64,000 bases of DNA from SFHK01 sp963618055 (GTDB taxonomy: Bacteria > Bacillota > Clostridia > Christensenellales > Aristaeellaceae). The stretch lies in the NCBI GenBank assembly GCA_963618055.1, contig CAVERI010000007.1, positions 1 through 64,000 of the forward strand, written 5' to 3'. The notes under the pieces were generated by a model. That model did no database searches, was not told the DNA's origin, and saw nothing but the letters and a program-made list of their open reading frames with translations. Below, piece by piece: positions 1 through 8,768 of this stretch. The translations under genes were made by a program, and so were the position numbers. Positions within the stretch are counted from its first letter, which is position 1. Each line of letters opens with the position of its first letter.

Positions 1-330
1 GCGGAAGCGCTGCTTTCCCTGCTGCCCTGCCCGAACGCAGTGATTACCGGCGTAAGGCGCGGCGCGGAAATCGGCTATGAAGCCCGGCTGGACGGCGAGC
101 GAGTATCGGTTTACAGGGCCTACGTGCCCATGCAGCTGCACGGAACCGGCGACGTGTTCGCCTCTGCGTACGCCGCCGAAATTCTGAACGGCCACGGCCT
201 CGCAGGCGCGCTCCCCTGCGCCGCGGAATTTCTGGACGCGTGCATTTACGACACGGCGAAGCGTCAGCCCGCGCACTGGTACGGGCTCGCGTTTGAGGAT
301 GAACTAAGAAGGAGGATGCGCAATTCATGA
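1..330 (+). CDS. Pyridoxal/pyridoxamine kinase-like protein, C-terminal part (5' truncated by window)
   Basis: The frame is open from base 1, so the gene starts outside the window; about 109 residues are visible. They carry the HGTGDVFAS motif, the GxGD anion-hole and catalytic-base signature of ribokinase-fold kinases, followed by a segment around DTAKRQPAHWYG of the kind found in pyridoxal/pyridoxamine kinases. These enzymes phosphorylate the 5'-hydroxymethyl group of B6 vitamers with ATP in the cytoplasm. The stop overlaps the pstB start (ATGA at 327-330), so translation is coupled to the phosphate operon, an unexpected pairing. A different small-molecule kinase of the same fold cannot be excluded because the N-terminal half is missing. 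Confidence 0.75.
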   Translation, partial: AEALLSLLPCPNAVITGVRRGAEIGYEARLDGERVSVYRAYVPMQLHGTGDVFASAYAAEILNGHGLAGALPCAAEFLDACIYDTAKRQPAHWYGLAFEDELRRRMRNS

Positions 331-1082
331 GCGACATCATTACCGCGAAGAATCTGTGTCTGTGGTACGGAAGCCATCAGGCGCTTACGGATATATCCAT
401 CGGCATTCCGGAAAAGAGCATCACCGCCCTGATCGGCCCCTCCGGCTGCGGCAAATCCACCTTTCTCAAAACGCTGAACCGCATGAACGACCTGATTCCG
501 GGCGTGCGCATCACCGGCGAGGTACGCTACCGCGACATGGACGTCTACGCGCCGTCCACCGACGTGACCGCGCTCCGGCGGCAGATTGGCATGGTCTTTC
601 AGAAGCCGAACCCGTTCCCGATGAGCATTTACGACAACATCGCCTACGGCCCGCGCACCCACGGCGTGAAGAGCCGCGCGCGGCTGGACGAGATCGTCGA
701 GCGCTCGCTGCGCGACGCGGCCATCTGGGACGAGGTAAAGGACAGGCTGAAGAAGAACGCGCTCGGCCTTTCCGGCGGGCAGCAGCAGCGCCTGTGCATC
801 GCCCGCGCGCTGGCCGTGGAGCCGGAGGTGCTTCTGATGGACGAGCCGACCAGCGCACTCGACCCCATTTCCACCTCGAAAATCGAGGAGCTGGCGCTTC
901 AGCTGAAGGAGAAATACACCATCGTCATCGTGACGCACAACATGCAGCAGGCCGTCCGCATTTCGGACAGCACGGCGTTTTTCCTGCTGGGCGAGCTGGT
1001 GGAATTCGGCGATTCCGAAAAGCTGTTCTCCCAGCCCGAGGACAAGCGGACAGAGGACTATATCACGGGGAGGTTTGGCTGA
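327..1082 (+). CDS. pstB: Phosphate ABC transporter ATP-binding protein PstB
   Basis: A 251-residue ATPase of the high-affinity phosphate importer PstSCAB, acting on the cytoplasmic face of the membrane. Seen in order: Walker A GPSGCGKST near residue 37, the PstB-typical segment QKPNPFPMSIYDNIAYGPR near residues 91-109, signature LSGGQQQR, Walker B LLMDEPTSALD and a switch histidine in VTHNMQQA. Length matches the family. It overlaps the kinase gene upstream (ATGA) and phoU downstream (TGATG). No pstS, pstC or pstA gene lies directly upstream, which is unusual; they may be farther upstream or elsewhere. Confidence 0.96.
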   Translation: MSDIITAKNLCLWYGSHQALTDISIGIPEKSITALIGPSGCGKSTFLKTLNRMNDLIPGVRITGEVRYRDMDVYAPSTDVTALRRQIGMVFQKPNPFPMSIYDNIAYGPRTHGVKSRARLDEIVERSLRDAAIWDEVKDRLKKNALGLSGGQQQRLCIARALAVEPEVLLMDEPTSALDPISTSKIEELALQLKEKYTIVIVTHNMQQAVRISDSTAFFLLGELVEFGDSEKLFSQPEDKRTEDYITGRFG

Positions 1083-1732
1083 TGCGCAGTCGTTTTGATG
1101 AACAGCTTACGCTGTTGAGCCGGGAGCTGATTGAGATGGGCGCGCTTTGCGAGGAAGTGATTTCGATGGCTTCCCGCGCGCTGATGGACGGAAACGCCGC
1201 GCTGGCGCGCCGGGTCGCGCCGCTGGACAGCGAGATCGATCACAAGGAGCGCAGCATTGAATCCATGTGCCTGAAGCTGCTTTTGCAGCAGCAGCCCGTC
1301 GCGCGCGATCTGAGACAGATCTCTGCGGCGCTGAAAATGATCACGGATATGGAGCGCATCGGCGATCAGGCCGAGGATATTTCCGAAATTGTGCAGTTCC
1401 TGAACGGTCGAACCGTCGAGAATGCGGATCTTTTGCAGGAAATGTCCCGAGCCGTCATAAAAATGGTCACAGAAAGTGTTGATGCATACGTAAAACATGA
1501 TATAATGTTGGCAGAGAAGGTCGTGAGGGACGACGACATTGTGGACAGCTGCTTTACCACCGTCAAGCGCAAGCTGATCGACGCCATCGCCGCCAATCCG
1601 TCCGACGGAGAGTACGCGCTCGACCTTATGATGATCGCCAAGTATTTCGAGCGCATCGGCGACCACGCGGTGAACATCGCCGAGTGGGTCATCTTCTCGG
1701 TAACGGGCGTCCACAAGGAGGAAGAGCCATGA
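1082..1732 (+). CDS. phoU: Phosphate signalling regulator PhoU
   Basis: A 216-residue all-helical protein with two PhoU repeats, each holding the metal-binding type motif: ITDMERIGDQAEDI near residue 85 and AKYFERIGDHAVNIAEW near residue 187. PhoU links the Pst transporter to the PhoR-type kinase and represses the phosphate-starvation response when phosphate is plentiful. The start ATG overlaps the pstB stop, and the stop overlaps the response-regulator start (ATGA at 1729-1732). This placement between transporter ATPase and two-component genes matches its known partners. Confidence 0.95.
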   Translation: MRSRFDEQLTLLSRELIEMGALCEEVISMASRALMDGNAALARRVAPLDSEIDHKERSIESMCLKLLLQQQPVARDLRQISAALKMITDMERIGDQAEDISEIVQFLNGRTVENADLLQEMSRAVIKMVTESVDAYVKHDIMLAEKVVRDDDIVDSCFTTVKRKLIDAIAANPSDGEYALDLMMIAKYFERIGDHAVNIAEWVIFSVTGVHKEEEP

Positions 1733-2412
1733 TCTGGTGCGTCGAGGACGATGCAAGCATTCGCGATATCGAGGTATACGCGCTGAAATCCGCCGGGTTT
1801 GACGCGCGCGGCTTTGAGGACGGCTCGTCGTTCCTGAAGGCGCTGGAGACCGAGGCGCCCGCGCTCGTCGTGCTGGACGTGATGCTGCCGGGCGTGGACG
1901 GCATGGAGCTTCTGCGGCGCATGCGCGAATCCGCGCGCCTGAAGGCGGTTCCCGTGATCATGGCCACCGCGCGCAGCGCGGAGATCGACAAGATTCAGGG
2001 GCTGGACACCGGCGCGGATTATTACCTTACCAAGCCGTTCGGCGTGCTGGAATTCGTATCCTGCGTGAAGGCGGTGCTTCGCCGCTGCGGAACGCAGGAC
2101 GCGCCGCGCGAAATGCGGCTGGACGGGCTTGTAATGAACCCGGACGAGCACACGGTGACGGCGGACGGCAGGGCGGTTCCGCTTACCTATAAGGAATTCG
2201 AGCTTCTGCGCCTGTTTCTTACGAACCCCGGCATTGCCTTCACGCGCGATCAGCTGTTCAGCCGGGTGTGGGGCGAGGATTTCGTCGGCGAAACCCGCAC
2301 CATCGATACGCATATCCTTACGCTCCGTCAAAAGCTGGGCGCGTATGGCGAGCGAATCCGTACCGTGCGAAACGTAGGCTACCGACTGGAGGGAAACGTG
2401 CATGAGTCATAA
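1729..2412 (+). CDS. phoP: OmpR/PhoB-family response regulator of the phosphate operon
   Basis: A 227-residue regulator with an N-terminal receiver domain (acidic pair E6/D7, phospho-acceptor D50 in VVLDVMLPG, lysine in LTKPFG) and a C-terminal winged-helix DNA-binding domain (YKEFELLRLF, the RTIDTHILTLRQKLG recognition region, final VRNVGYRLE). Its position directly after pstB-phoU and overlapping a PhoR-like kinase by 11 bases makes it the likely PhoP/PhoB phosphate regulator. The chosen ATG overlaps the phoU stop. An upstream in-frame start would intrude into phoU and is not needed. Confidence 0.92.
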   Translation: MIWCVEDDASIRDIEVYALKSAGFDARGFEDGSSFLKALETEAPALVVLDVMLPGVDGMELLRRMRESARLKAVPVIMATARSAEIDKIQGLDTGADYYLTKPFGVLEFVSCVKAVLRRCGTQDAPREMRLDGLVMNPDEHTVTADGRAVPLTYKEFELLRLFLTNPGIAFTRDQLFSRVWGEDFVGETRTIDTHILTLRQKLGAYGERIRTVRNVGYRLEGNVHES

Positions 2413-4063
2413 AATTTTCCGCTCCATCCTGCTCGTGGCGGCGGCTGTGCTGCTCGCCAGCCTTCTGATCATCATGAGCTATCTGTATGAATACTTTGCC
2501 GGCGTGCAGGCGCGCCAGCTGGGCGACGAATTGAGCCTTGCCGCCGCGGGCGTGGAAAGCTATGGCGAAGACTATCTTCAGACGGTGAAGCCCGGCGATT
2601 ACCGAATCACGTGGATTGCCGCCGACGGCTCGGTGCTGTACGATACCGTCAGCTCCGACACGCCCGAGGAAAACCACGCCGGGCGCGAAGAGGTGAAGCG
2701 CGCGCTGGAAACCGGCGAGGGCAAGAGCACGCGCTATTCCACGACGCTGCTTGAGAAAACCATCTACTATGCCCGCCGCCTGAAGGACGGAAGCGTGCTT
2801 CGCATGTCCATCAGCGGCGCGACCACCGGCTATCTGGCGCTGGGCATGGTGCAGCCTGTGCTTCTGGTGTTCGTGCTCGCGCTGATTCTTTCAGGCGTGC
2901 TCGCCAAGCGCATTTCCAACCGCATCGTGGAGCCGCTCAACCATCTGGATCTCGATCATCCGCTGGACAATACCGCCGCGTATGCCGAGCTCTCTCCCCT
3001 GCTTCGGCGCATTCACGAGCAGCGCGTGGAAAACGCCGCGCAGCTTCGGGCGCTCAAGCAGAAAACGGACGAGTTCAACCAGACGATCGGCAGCATGAAG
3101 GAGGGGCTCGTGCTGCTGGACGAAAATGAGCGCATCCTGTCCATCAACGCCGCGGCCAAGGATGTGTTCGCCGTGGAGGGCGACTGCGCCGGACAGGATT
3201 TTCTGACCGTCGACCGCGACCCGGACATGACCCACGCGCTCGAAAAGGCGCGCGCCGACGGGCACGCCGAGCTTCGCCGGGCGCTTCGCGGGCGCATGTA
3301 CCAGTTTGACATAAGCCGCATCGAATCGGGCGGCGCGTCTATCGGCACTGTGCTGCTCGCCTTCGACATCACCGAGCGCGAATACGCCGAGCGCAACCGC
3401 CGGGAATTCACCGCGAACGTATCGCACGAGCTGAAAACGCCGCTTCAGGGCATCATCGGCAGCGCTGAGCTGATTGAAAACGGCATGGTGCAGCCGCAGG
3501 ACGTGCCGCGCTTCGTTTCGCACATTCACAGCGAGGCCTCGCGCATGGTCACGCTGATTGGCGACATCATCCGCCTGTCGCAGCTGGACGAGGGCGACGT
3601 AATGCCCCGTGAGGATGTGGACGTGCTGGCCGCCGCAAAGGAGGCCGCGCTGAACCTTTCGGACGAAGCCGCGAAGCGCGGAATCACCATGACGGTGGAC
3701 GGTACGCCCGTCATCGTGCACGGCGTGCGACGCCTGATTTCCGAAATTGCGTTCAACCTGTGCGAAAACGCCGTGAAATACAACCGCGACGGCGGCAGCG
3801 TCTCCGTGAAGGTGGAGGCCGAGGGCGAAAACGCGGTGCTGACCGTGCAGGATACCGGCATCGGCATTCCGGACGCCGACCAGAGCCGCGTGTTCGAGCG
3901 CTTCTATCGCGTGGACAAGAGCCATTCCAAGGCCTCCGGCGGCACGGGACTGGGGCTGTCCATCGTCAAGCACGCGGTTATGTATCACCATGGAAGGGTT
4001 GAGCTGCGCAGCGCGACCGGCGAGGGTACGTGCGTGCGCGTGATTCTGCCAAAGAACGGTTGA
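2402..4063 (+). CDS. phoR: Sensor histidine kinase, PhoR-like
   Basis: A 553-residue membrane kinase. TM1 lies near residues 8-30 and TM2 near 148-168, flanking an extracellular sensor region of about 115 residues. Then come a linker, a PAS-like domain starting near TDEFNQTIGSMKEGLVLLD, a HisKA domain with phospho-acceptor H342 in NVSHELKTPLQG, and an HATPase domain with N box NLCENAVKYN, G1 DTGIGIP, F box and G2 GTGLGLS. It is read in an overlap with the response-regulator gene and should phosphorylate that regulator. Assignment to phosphate sensing rests on operon context plus PhoR-like domain order. Confidence 0.92.
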   Translation: MSHKIFRSILLVAAAVLLASLLIIMSYLYEYFAGVQARQLGDELSLAAAGVESYGEDYLQTVKPGDYRITWIAADGSVLYDTVSSDTPEENHAGREEVKRALETGEGKSTRYSTTLLEKTIYYARRLKDGSVLRMSISGATTGYLALGMVQPVLLVFVLALILSGVLAKRISNRIVEPLNHLDLDHPLDNTAAYAELSPLLRRIHEQRVENAAQLRALKQKTDEFNQTIGSMKEGLVLLDENERILSINAAAKDVFAVEGDCAGQDFLTVDRDPDMTHALEKARADGHAELRRALRGRMYQFDISRIESGGASIGTVLLAFDITEREYAERNRREFTANVSHELKTPLQGIIGSAELIENGMVQPQDVPRFVSHIHSEASRMVTLIGDIIRLSQLDEGDVMPREDVDVLAAAKEAALNLSDEAAKRGITMTVDGTPVIVHGVRRLISEIAFNLCENAVKYNRDGGSVSVKVEAEGENAVLTVQDTGIGIPDADQSRVFERFYRVDKSHSKASGGTGLGLSIVKHAVMYHHGRVELRSATGEGTCVRVILPKNG

Positions 4064-4093
4064 AAAAACCGATAGGAAAGGAAACGAAGAAGC

Positions 4094-4867
4094 ATGGATG
4101 AACTGAGAAACAAAAAGGGCTTTATCTGCGATATGGACGGCGTGATCTACCACGGCAACAAGATTCTGCCCGGCGTGAAGGAATTTGTGGACTGGCTGTA
4201 TCGGGAGGAAAAGAGCTTTCTGTTTCTCACGAATGCTTCCGAGCGTTCGCCGCGCGAACTTCAGCAGAAGCTCAAGCGCATGGGTCTGGACGTGGACGAA
4301 AGCCACTTTTACACCAGCGCGCAGGCGACCGCGCGCTTCATCAGCAGTCAGGCGCCCGGATGCAGCGCTTATGTCATCGGCGGCGCGGGTCTGATTATGG
4401 CGCTGCACGACGCGGATATCACGATGAACGATGTCGATCCCGATTACGTCATCGTGGGCGAGGGCAACACCTACAACTATGAAAACATCCTGAAGGCTGT
4501 GCGGCTGGTCTCGCGCGGCGCGAAGCTGATCGGCACAAACAGCGACCTGACCGGCCCGTCCGAGGACGGCATCATTCCCGCCTGCCGCGCCATGATCGCG
4601 CCGATTGAAATGGCTACCGGCCAGTCCGCCTATTTCGTCGGAAAGCCGAACCCGCTGATGATGCGCACCGGCCTGCGCATTCTGGGCGCGCACTCCGAGG
4701 ACGTGGTCATGATCGGCGACCGCATGGATACCGACATCGTGGCGGGCATTGAGACCGGTTTGGATACCGTGCTCGTGCTCTCCGGCGTGACCGACCTGAA
4801 CGACGTGAAGAAATTCCCCTATCGCCCCCGCCTGATTCTGAAGGGCGTCGGCGACATTCCCGGCTGA
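4094..4867 (+). CDS. HAD-IIA family sugar-phosphatase (NagD-like)
   Basis: A 257-residue cytoplasmic HAD phosphatase. Motif I is ICDMDGVIYHG, with nucleophile D13 and acid/base D15; motif II follows in LFLTNAS, the lysine motif in GKPNP, and motif IV in MIGDRMDTDI near residue 208. The class IIA cap lies between motifs II and III. NagD/AraL-type enzymes hydrolyse small phosphorylated sugars or nucleotides, so the exact substrate is open. It lies 30 bases after phoR and ends before a hairpin at 4880-4907, so it may be the last gene of the phosphate operon. Confidence 0.88.
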   Translation: MDELRNKKGFICDMDGVIYHGNKILPGVKEFVDWLYREEKSFLFLTNASERSPRELQQKLKRMGLDVDESHFYTSAQATARFISSQAPGCSAYVIGGAGLIMALHDADITMNDVDPDYVIVGEGNTYNYENILKAVRLVSRGAKLIGTNSDLTGPSEDGIIPACRAMIAPIEMATGQSAYFVGKPNPLMMRTGLRILGAHSEDVVMIGDRMDTDIVAGIETGLDTVLVLSGVTDLNDVKKFPYRPRLILKGVGDIPG

Positions 4868-4879
4868 ACGGCGCAACGC

Positions 4880-4907
4880 GGAGCCGCGGCGAAGAAACCG
4901 CGGCTCC
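4880..4907 (+). terminator. Putative rho-independent terminator after the HAD gene
   Basis: A perfect 10-bp stem, GGAGCCGCGG (4880-4889) with CCGCGGCTCC (4898-4907), and an 8-base loop, 12 bases after the HAD stop codon. The following T-tract is poor (GTTCCATT). It separates the + operon from the convergent gene at 4915-5568 and may serve both. Confidence 0.6.
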
Positions 4908-4914
4908 GTTCCAT

Positions 4915-5568
4915 TCAGGCAATGGAGAAGATCGTGAAGGTCAGAATCGGCGAATAGCTCGCCGGGGTCAGCTGGAACTGGGCGGTGGAGCCGAGAATCA
5001 GCTCCGCGCCGTCGGAATCCACCTCGATGATCGACGCGGCCGACACGGCCTGCCCGACGCCGGTGATGTCCTTGTTGAGCTCCGTCACCATCGCCGGAAC
5101 GATTTCGCGATCGTAAAGCAGGGCGATCGTTCCCGTGGCCGTCTCCGTGGCGGGCACGCGGAAGTTGTAGTTCACGACGTAGATGCCGCGGTCGAGCACG
5201 ATCAGGCGCGTGCGCTCCTTGATCAGACCCTCCTCGCTGATGATCGCCGTGGAATTCATTTCCATTCGGTAAAAGGTCACGCCGTCCGGGGTGTTCACCG
5301 AGGGCGAGGACGAATTGACCGTCAGCGTGCCGTCCTGATAGAAGCTGCCGTATACGTCCTCCAAGTCGGTTCCGTCCGGGTTCGGCGGGCAGGGGCCGCG
5401 GTACACGGGATCAATCGGCGGCCGCAGGCAATGATCCCACGGCGAATAGATGTAACGACCCGAACGGTTCATACCGCCGATGGCGTTCAGCGCGCCGTAG
5501 CTTTGTTTTTCCGCCTCTTCGCGCCAGCGGCCCGGGCGGCGGGTATTCTTTGCATATGCCACTTGCAT
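4915..5568 (-). CDS. Protein with BclA/TNF-like C-terminal jelly-roll domain (spore- or surface-associated?)
   Basis: A 217-residue protein. Residues 1-50 are polar and basic. Residues ~40-85 are rich in Pro/Gly with two Cys (WDHCLRPP, RGPCPPNPDG). The last ~130 residues look like a C1q/TNF-like beta domain as in BclA exosporium glycoproteins, ending in hydrophobic strands (GIYVVNYNFRVPA, GTIALLYDREIVPAM, SPILTFTIFSIA). There is no collagen-like GXY stalk and no signal peptide. The ATG at 5568 lies close to an AGGAAAGGAG site; a GTG at 5562 has better spacing. It has no operon partner. The structural call is by pattern, and spore-coat or exosporium placement is inference. Confidence 0.6.
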   Translation of the reverse strand: MQVAYAKNTRRPGRWREEAEKQSYGALNAIGGMNRSGRYIYSPWDHCLRPPIDPVYRGPCPPNPDGTDLEDVYGSFYQDGTLTVNSSSPSVNTPDGVTFYRMEMNSTAIISEEGLIKERTRLIVLDRGIYVVNYNFRVPATETATGTIALLYDREIVPAMVTELNKDITGVGQAVSAASIIEVDSDGAELILGSTAQFQLTPASYSPILTFTIFSIA

Positions 5569-5723
5569 TTCTCCTTTCCTTCCGGCATTCCTTCTCATCC
5601 ATATGCGATTGTTCCCCCGCATGTGCGCGTTCGCGCGATTTTCGCCCGCGCCTGACACCCTTTTTCCCGCGTGTGCGCATTTGGGATGAAACCGGATTCC
5701 ACACGCGCATTCCTTGCGAAAGG

Positions 5724-5752
5724 TTGCATTTTTGGCGCGCTTGATGTATAAT
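5724..5752 (+). promoter_or_regulatory. SigA-type promoter of the ftsK operon
   Basis: TTGCAT (5724-5729), 17-base spacer, TATAAT (5747-5752). Transcription should start near 5759. This is so close to the GTG at 5760 that the downstream ATG at 5787, with its GGAGGG site, must be the real ftsK start. Confidence 0.85.
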
Positions 5753-5786
5753 AGAGCATGTGAAAGTATTGATATGCGGAGGGAAT

Positions 5787-8744
5787 ATGGGACGAACCGC
5801 AAAGCCCGCGCCGCGGGGCGGAAAGACGACTGCGCGCAGCAAGAAAGCGCAGGAGATGGACACCCGGCGCGATTTCGCGTTTATACTGATGATCGGTCTG
5901 GCGGCGCTGACGCTGTTTATCGCCTGCATCCGGCCGGATGAATATTCCAGCCTTTACAGCCTGAAGCAGATCGTTTCCGGCCTCGTCGGCTCTATGGGAT
6001 GGACGCTCCCCATCATGTTTGCATGGGCGGGCGTGCTTGCCTATCGCTCGAACGGGCAGAAGAACCAGCTTGCGAAGATGTTTCTGCTCATCTTCCTGTT
6101 CGAGCTGTGCCTGCTGAGCGCCGTGGAGGCGTTTTCCTGCGACCTTATTGCCCGCAGGATGAAAATTCCCGGCTATATCAATTTCCTCTCAATGGCGTGG
6201 AAAAATCATGCCGGCGGCGGCATGCTCGGCGCGCTGCTCGCCCGCCCCGTTCAGAGTCTGATTACCCAGTGGGGCGCGCTGCTTCTGTTTGTCGTGTGCA
6301 GCGTTCTGCTGCTGATCAGCATGCGTCTGGTTTCCCTTCGCCGCCTGAGCGAAAAGGTAAGCGAGATGCGCAGCGCGCATCCGCCGCGTGAGAAGGACGC
6401 GCCCGCGTCCAAGAAGGAAGTCCGTCCGTTCGAAAAAAAGCCGTCAGCCGCCGAAAAGAGGCCGTCGGCCGATCCGCTTTTCGTCCGCAAGGCCGGACGT
6501 TCCGTTTCCAGACGCGGCGATTCGCTGTTTGTGGACGACATCAGCGAGGGCAGCGTCGATACCGGCGCGCCCATCCGCATTCCCAAGCTGTCCCGAGACG
6601 GCGCGCAACCCCGCGTAACGCCAGTGCGCGCGCCCGGGAATGAAGAAACGATTCCCGAAGTGAATCCCGTTCGCGAGGACGGCTACGGCGCGCCCGTCTA
6701 TGCCGAGCGCCCGGCGCGCAAGCCCGCGGGCCGCGCGGCGAAGAAGACAGCCGCGGAACCCGCGCCGGAAAAGCCCGAAATCAAAATCGAAAAGCTCGAC
6801 CTGATGGAAGCCGTGCGCAGCGAAACCGCCGAAAAGCGCAATTCGGACTATGTGAAGAACGCGCTGGGCGACCATTCGCGCAAGCCGAAGCCGGTGCTGA
6901 CCTATCGCCTGAACGACGATGAGGAGAAACCCGCGCAGGCGAAGCCGGAACGAAAGGAAAAGAAGCGCGCCGACGACGATCTGTTCACCGTGGGCGAATC
7001 CGTGCGCGCCCGCGCGGCGGCGGCTGAAGCGCCCGCGAAGCGCGGCGCGGCCAGCTTTGATCCGGACGTATCCCCTGCCCCCCGTTCGTCCCGCACCGCG
7101 CCCCGCGCGGAGGAAACAGAGGTTCGGGCAGAAACAAAGAGGCGCGTTCCTGCCGAGCCGCAGCCCTCCTATTTTGAAAAGGATTATCAGCCCACGCCGA
7201 AGGCGGAGCGTATTCCCGCGGCGAAGCTGCCCGACATGAAAACCAACCGCCCCGTGGACGACGTATACGATTTTCCGCCGATCGACCTGATGGAGGCCGG
7301 CGAGCCCGTGGAGAAGAACGCCTCCGGCTACGACGCGGAGGACATGAAGCGCGCGGAAACACTGATTCGCACGCTGCAAAGCTTCTCCATCCCTGTGAAG
7401 CTGACCGGCGTTTCGCACGGCCCGGCGGTCACGCGCTTTGAGTTTCTGCCCGCGCCCGGCATCAAGGTGAGCCGCATTTCTTCCTATGCCGACGACATTG
7501 CCATGGCGCTGGCGGCGGTTTCCGTGCGCATCGAGGCGCCCATCCCGGGCAAGACCGCCGTGGGCGTGGAGGTGCCGAACGTCAAAAAAGAGGTCGTGCA
7601 TCTGCGCGACGTGCTGGAATCGCCCGAGGCGCGCAAGGCCTCGTCCCGGCTGGCGGTGGGTCTGGGCAAGGACAACAGCGGCAAGTACATCGTAGCCGAC
7701 CTTGCCAGCATGCCGCACGTGCTGATCGCCGGACAGACGGGCTCCGGTAAATCGGTGTGCATCAACGCCATTATCATTTCCATCCTCTACCGCGCCACGC
7801 CGGACGAGGTGAAGATGATCCTGATTGACCCCAAGATGGTGGAGCTGAACGCCTACAACGCCATCCCCCACCTGCTTGTGCCGGTTGTTACCGACCCCAA
7901 GAAGGCGGCCAGCGCGCTCGACTGGGCGGTCGCCGAAATGACGCGCCGCTACAAGACGTTCGCCGAGCACGGCGCGAAGAACATTCAAAGCTACAACCAG
8001 AAGCTCCCGGCGGACGAGAAGCCGATGCCGCAGATCGTGCTGATTGTGGACGAGCTGGCCGATTTGATGATGACCGCCCCGCGCGACGTCGAGGAAGCCA
8101 TCAACCGTCTGGCTCAGCTGGCGCGCGCCGCGGGCATTCATTTGGTTATCGCCACACAGCGCCCGTCGGTGGACATCATCACCGGCGTTATCAAGGCGAA
8201 CATCCCCACGAGAATCGCGTTCACCGTCGCCAGCGGCGTGGACAGCCGTACCATTTTGGACAGCTACGGCGCAGAAAAGCTGCTGGGGCGCGGCGATATG
8301 CTCTATCTCCCCTCCGACCGCAACAAGCCCCTGCGCATTCAGGGCGCGTGGGTCAGCGAGAGCGAGGTGCAGGCGGTGGTCGACTACATTTCGAACACGC
8401 AGTCCGCGCAGTTTGACGAGGAGATTCTGGAGCACATGGAAAACGCCGTGCTCTCCGACGCGGAAAAGAACGACAAGAACAAGGATCAGGAAGAAAACAC
8501 GGTGGACGAGCTGTTCGCGGTGGCGGTCAAGTATGTAGTCGATGCAGGGCAGGCCTCCATCAGCATGCTTCAGCGCAAGCTGCGCGTGGGCTACGCGCGC
8601 GCGGGTCGCCTGATCGACGAAATGGCCGCGCGCGGGCTGGTCAGCCAGTCCGAGGGTTCCAAATCGCGCGAGGTGCTGATCACGCGCGAGCAGTACCGCG
8701 ACCTGTTCGGCGAAGACAGCGAAGACGACATCGATGCGGAGTAA
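5787..8744 (+). CDS. ftsK: DNA translocase FtsK/SpoIIIE
   Basis: A 985-residue membrane-anchored, ATP-driven DNA pump that clears chromosome DNA from the closing septum or forespore. An N-terminal basic tail is followed by four hydrophobic segments (about residues 25-185), then a long, charged Pro/Ala-rich linker to about residue 500. The RecA-like motor has Walker A GQTGSGKS starting at G649, Walker B in VLIVDELADL and the ATQRPSVDIITG segment. A C-terminal winged-helix gamma domain near 915-975 (SISMLQRKLRVGYARAGRL) reads KOPS/SRS-type sites. The start at 5787 is chosen from its RBS and the mapped promoter. It is the first gene of a five-gene operon. Confidence 0.95.
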   Translation: MGRTAKPAPRGGKTTARSKKAQEMDTRRDFAFILMIGLAALTLFIACIRPDEYSSLYSLKQIVSGLVGSMGWTLPIMFAWAGVLAYRSNGQKNQLAKMFLLIFLFELCLLSAVEAFSCDLIARRMKIPGYINFLSMAWKNHAGGGMLGALLARPVQSLITQWGALLLFVVCSVLLLISMRLVSLRRLSEKVSEMRSAHPPREKDAPASKKEVRPFEKKPSAAEKRPSADPLFVRKAGRSVSRRGDSLFVDDISEGSVDTGAPIRIPKLSRDGAQPRVTPVRAPGNEETIPEVNPVREDGYGAPVYAERPARKPAGRAAKKTAAEPAPEKPEIKIEKLDLMEAVRSETAEKRNSDYVKNALGDHSRKPKPVLTYRLNDDEEKPAQAKPERKEKKRADDDLFTVGESVRARAAAAEAPAKRGAASFDPDVSPAPRSSRTAPRAEETEVRAETKRRVPAEPQPSYFEKDYQPTPKAERIPAAKLPDMKTNRPVDDVYDFPPIDLMEAGEPVEKNASGYDAEDMKRAETLIRTLQSFSIPVKLTGVSHGPAVTRFEFLPAPGIKVSRISSYADDIAMALAAVSVRIEAPIPGKTAVGVEVPNVKKEVVHLRDVLESPEARKASSRLAVGLGKDNSGKYIVADLASMPHVLIAGQTGSGKSVCINAIIISILYRATPDEVKMILIDPKMVELNAYNAIPHLLVPVVTDPKKAASALDWAVAEMTRRYKTFAEHGAKNIQSYNQKLPADEKPMPQIVLIVDELADLMMTAPRDVEEAINRLAQLARAAGIHLVIATQRPSVDIITGVIKANIPTRIAFTVASGVDSRTILDSYGAEKLLGRGDMLYLPSDRNKPLRIQGAWVSESEVQAVVDYISNTQSAQFDEEILEHMENAVLSDAEKNDKNKDQEENTVDELFAVAVKYVVDAGQASISMLQRKLRVGYARAGRLIDEMAARGLVSQSEGSKSREVLITREQYRDLFGEDSEDDIDAE

Positions 8745-8768
8745 TCCGTTCAGTAAAGGAGTAATCCT

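Noticed and set aside
356..1081. Long upstream extension of the phoU frame through pstB
   Set aside because: It is the +2 frame under pstB; the real phoU begins at 1082 in a TGATG overlap and matches the family from there.
2891..4876. 661-codon minus-strand frame opposite phoR and the HAD gene
   Set aside because: It mirrors strong kinase and phosphatase motifs on the plus strand and has a low-complexity, His/Arg/Ala-rich composition typical of shadow frames in G+C-rich DNA.
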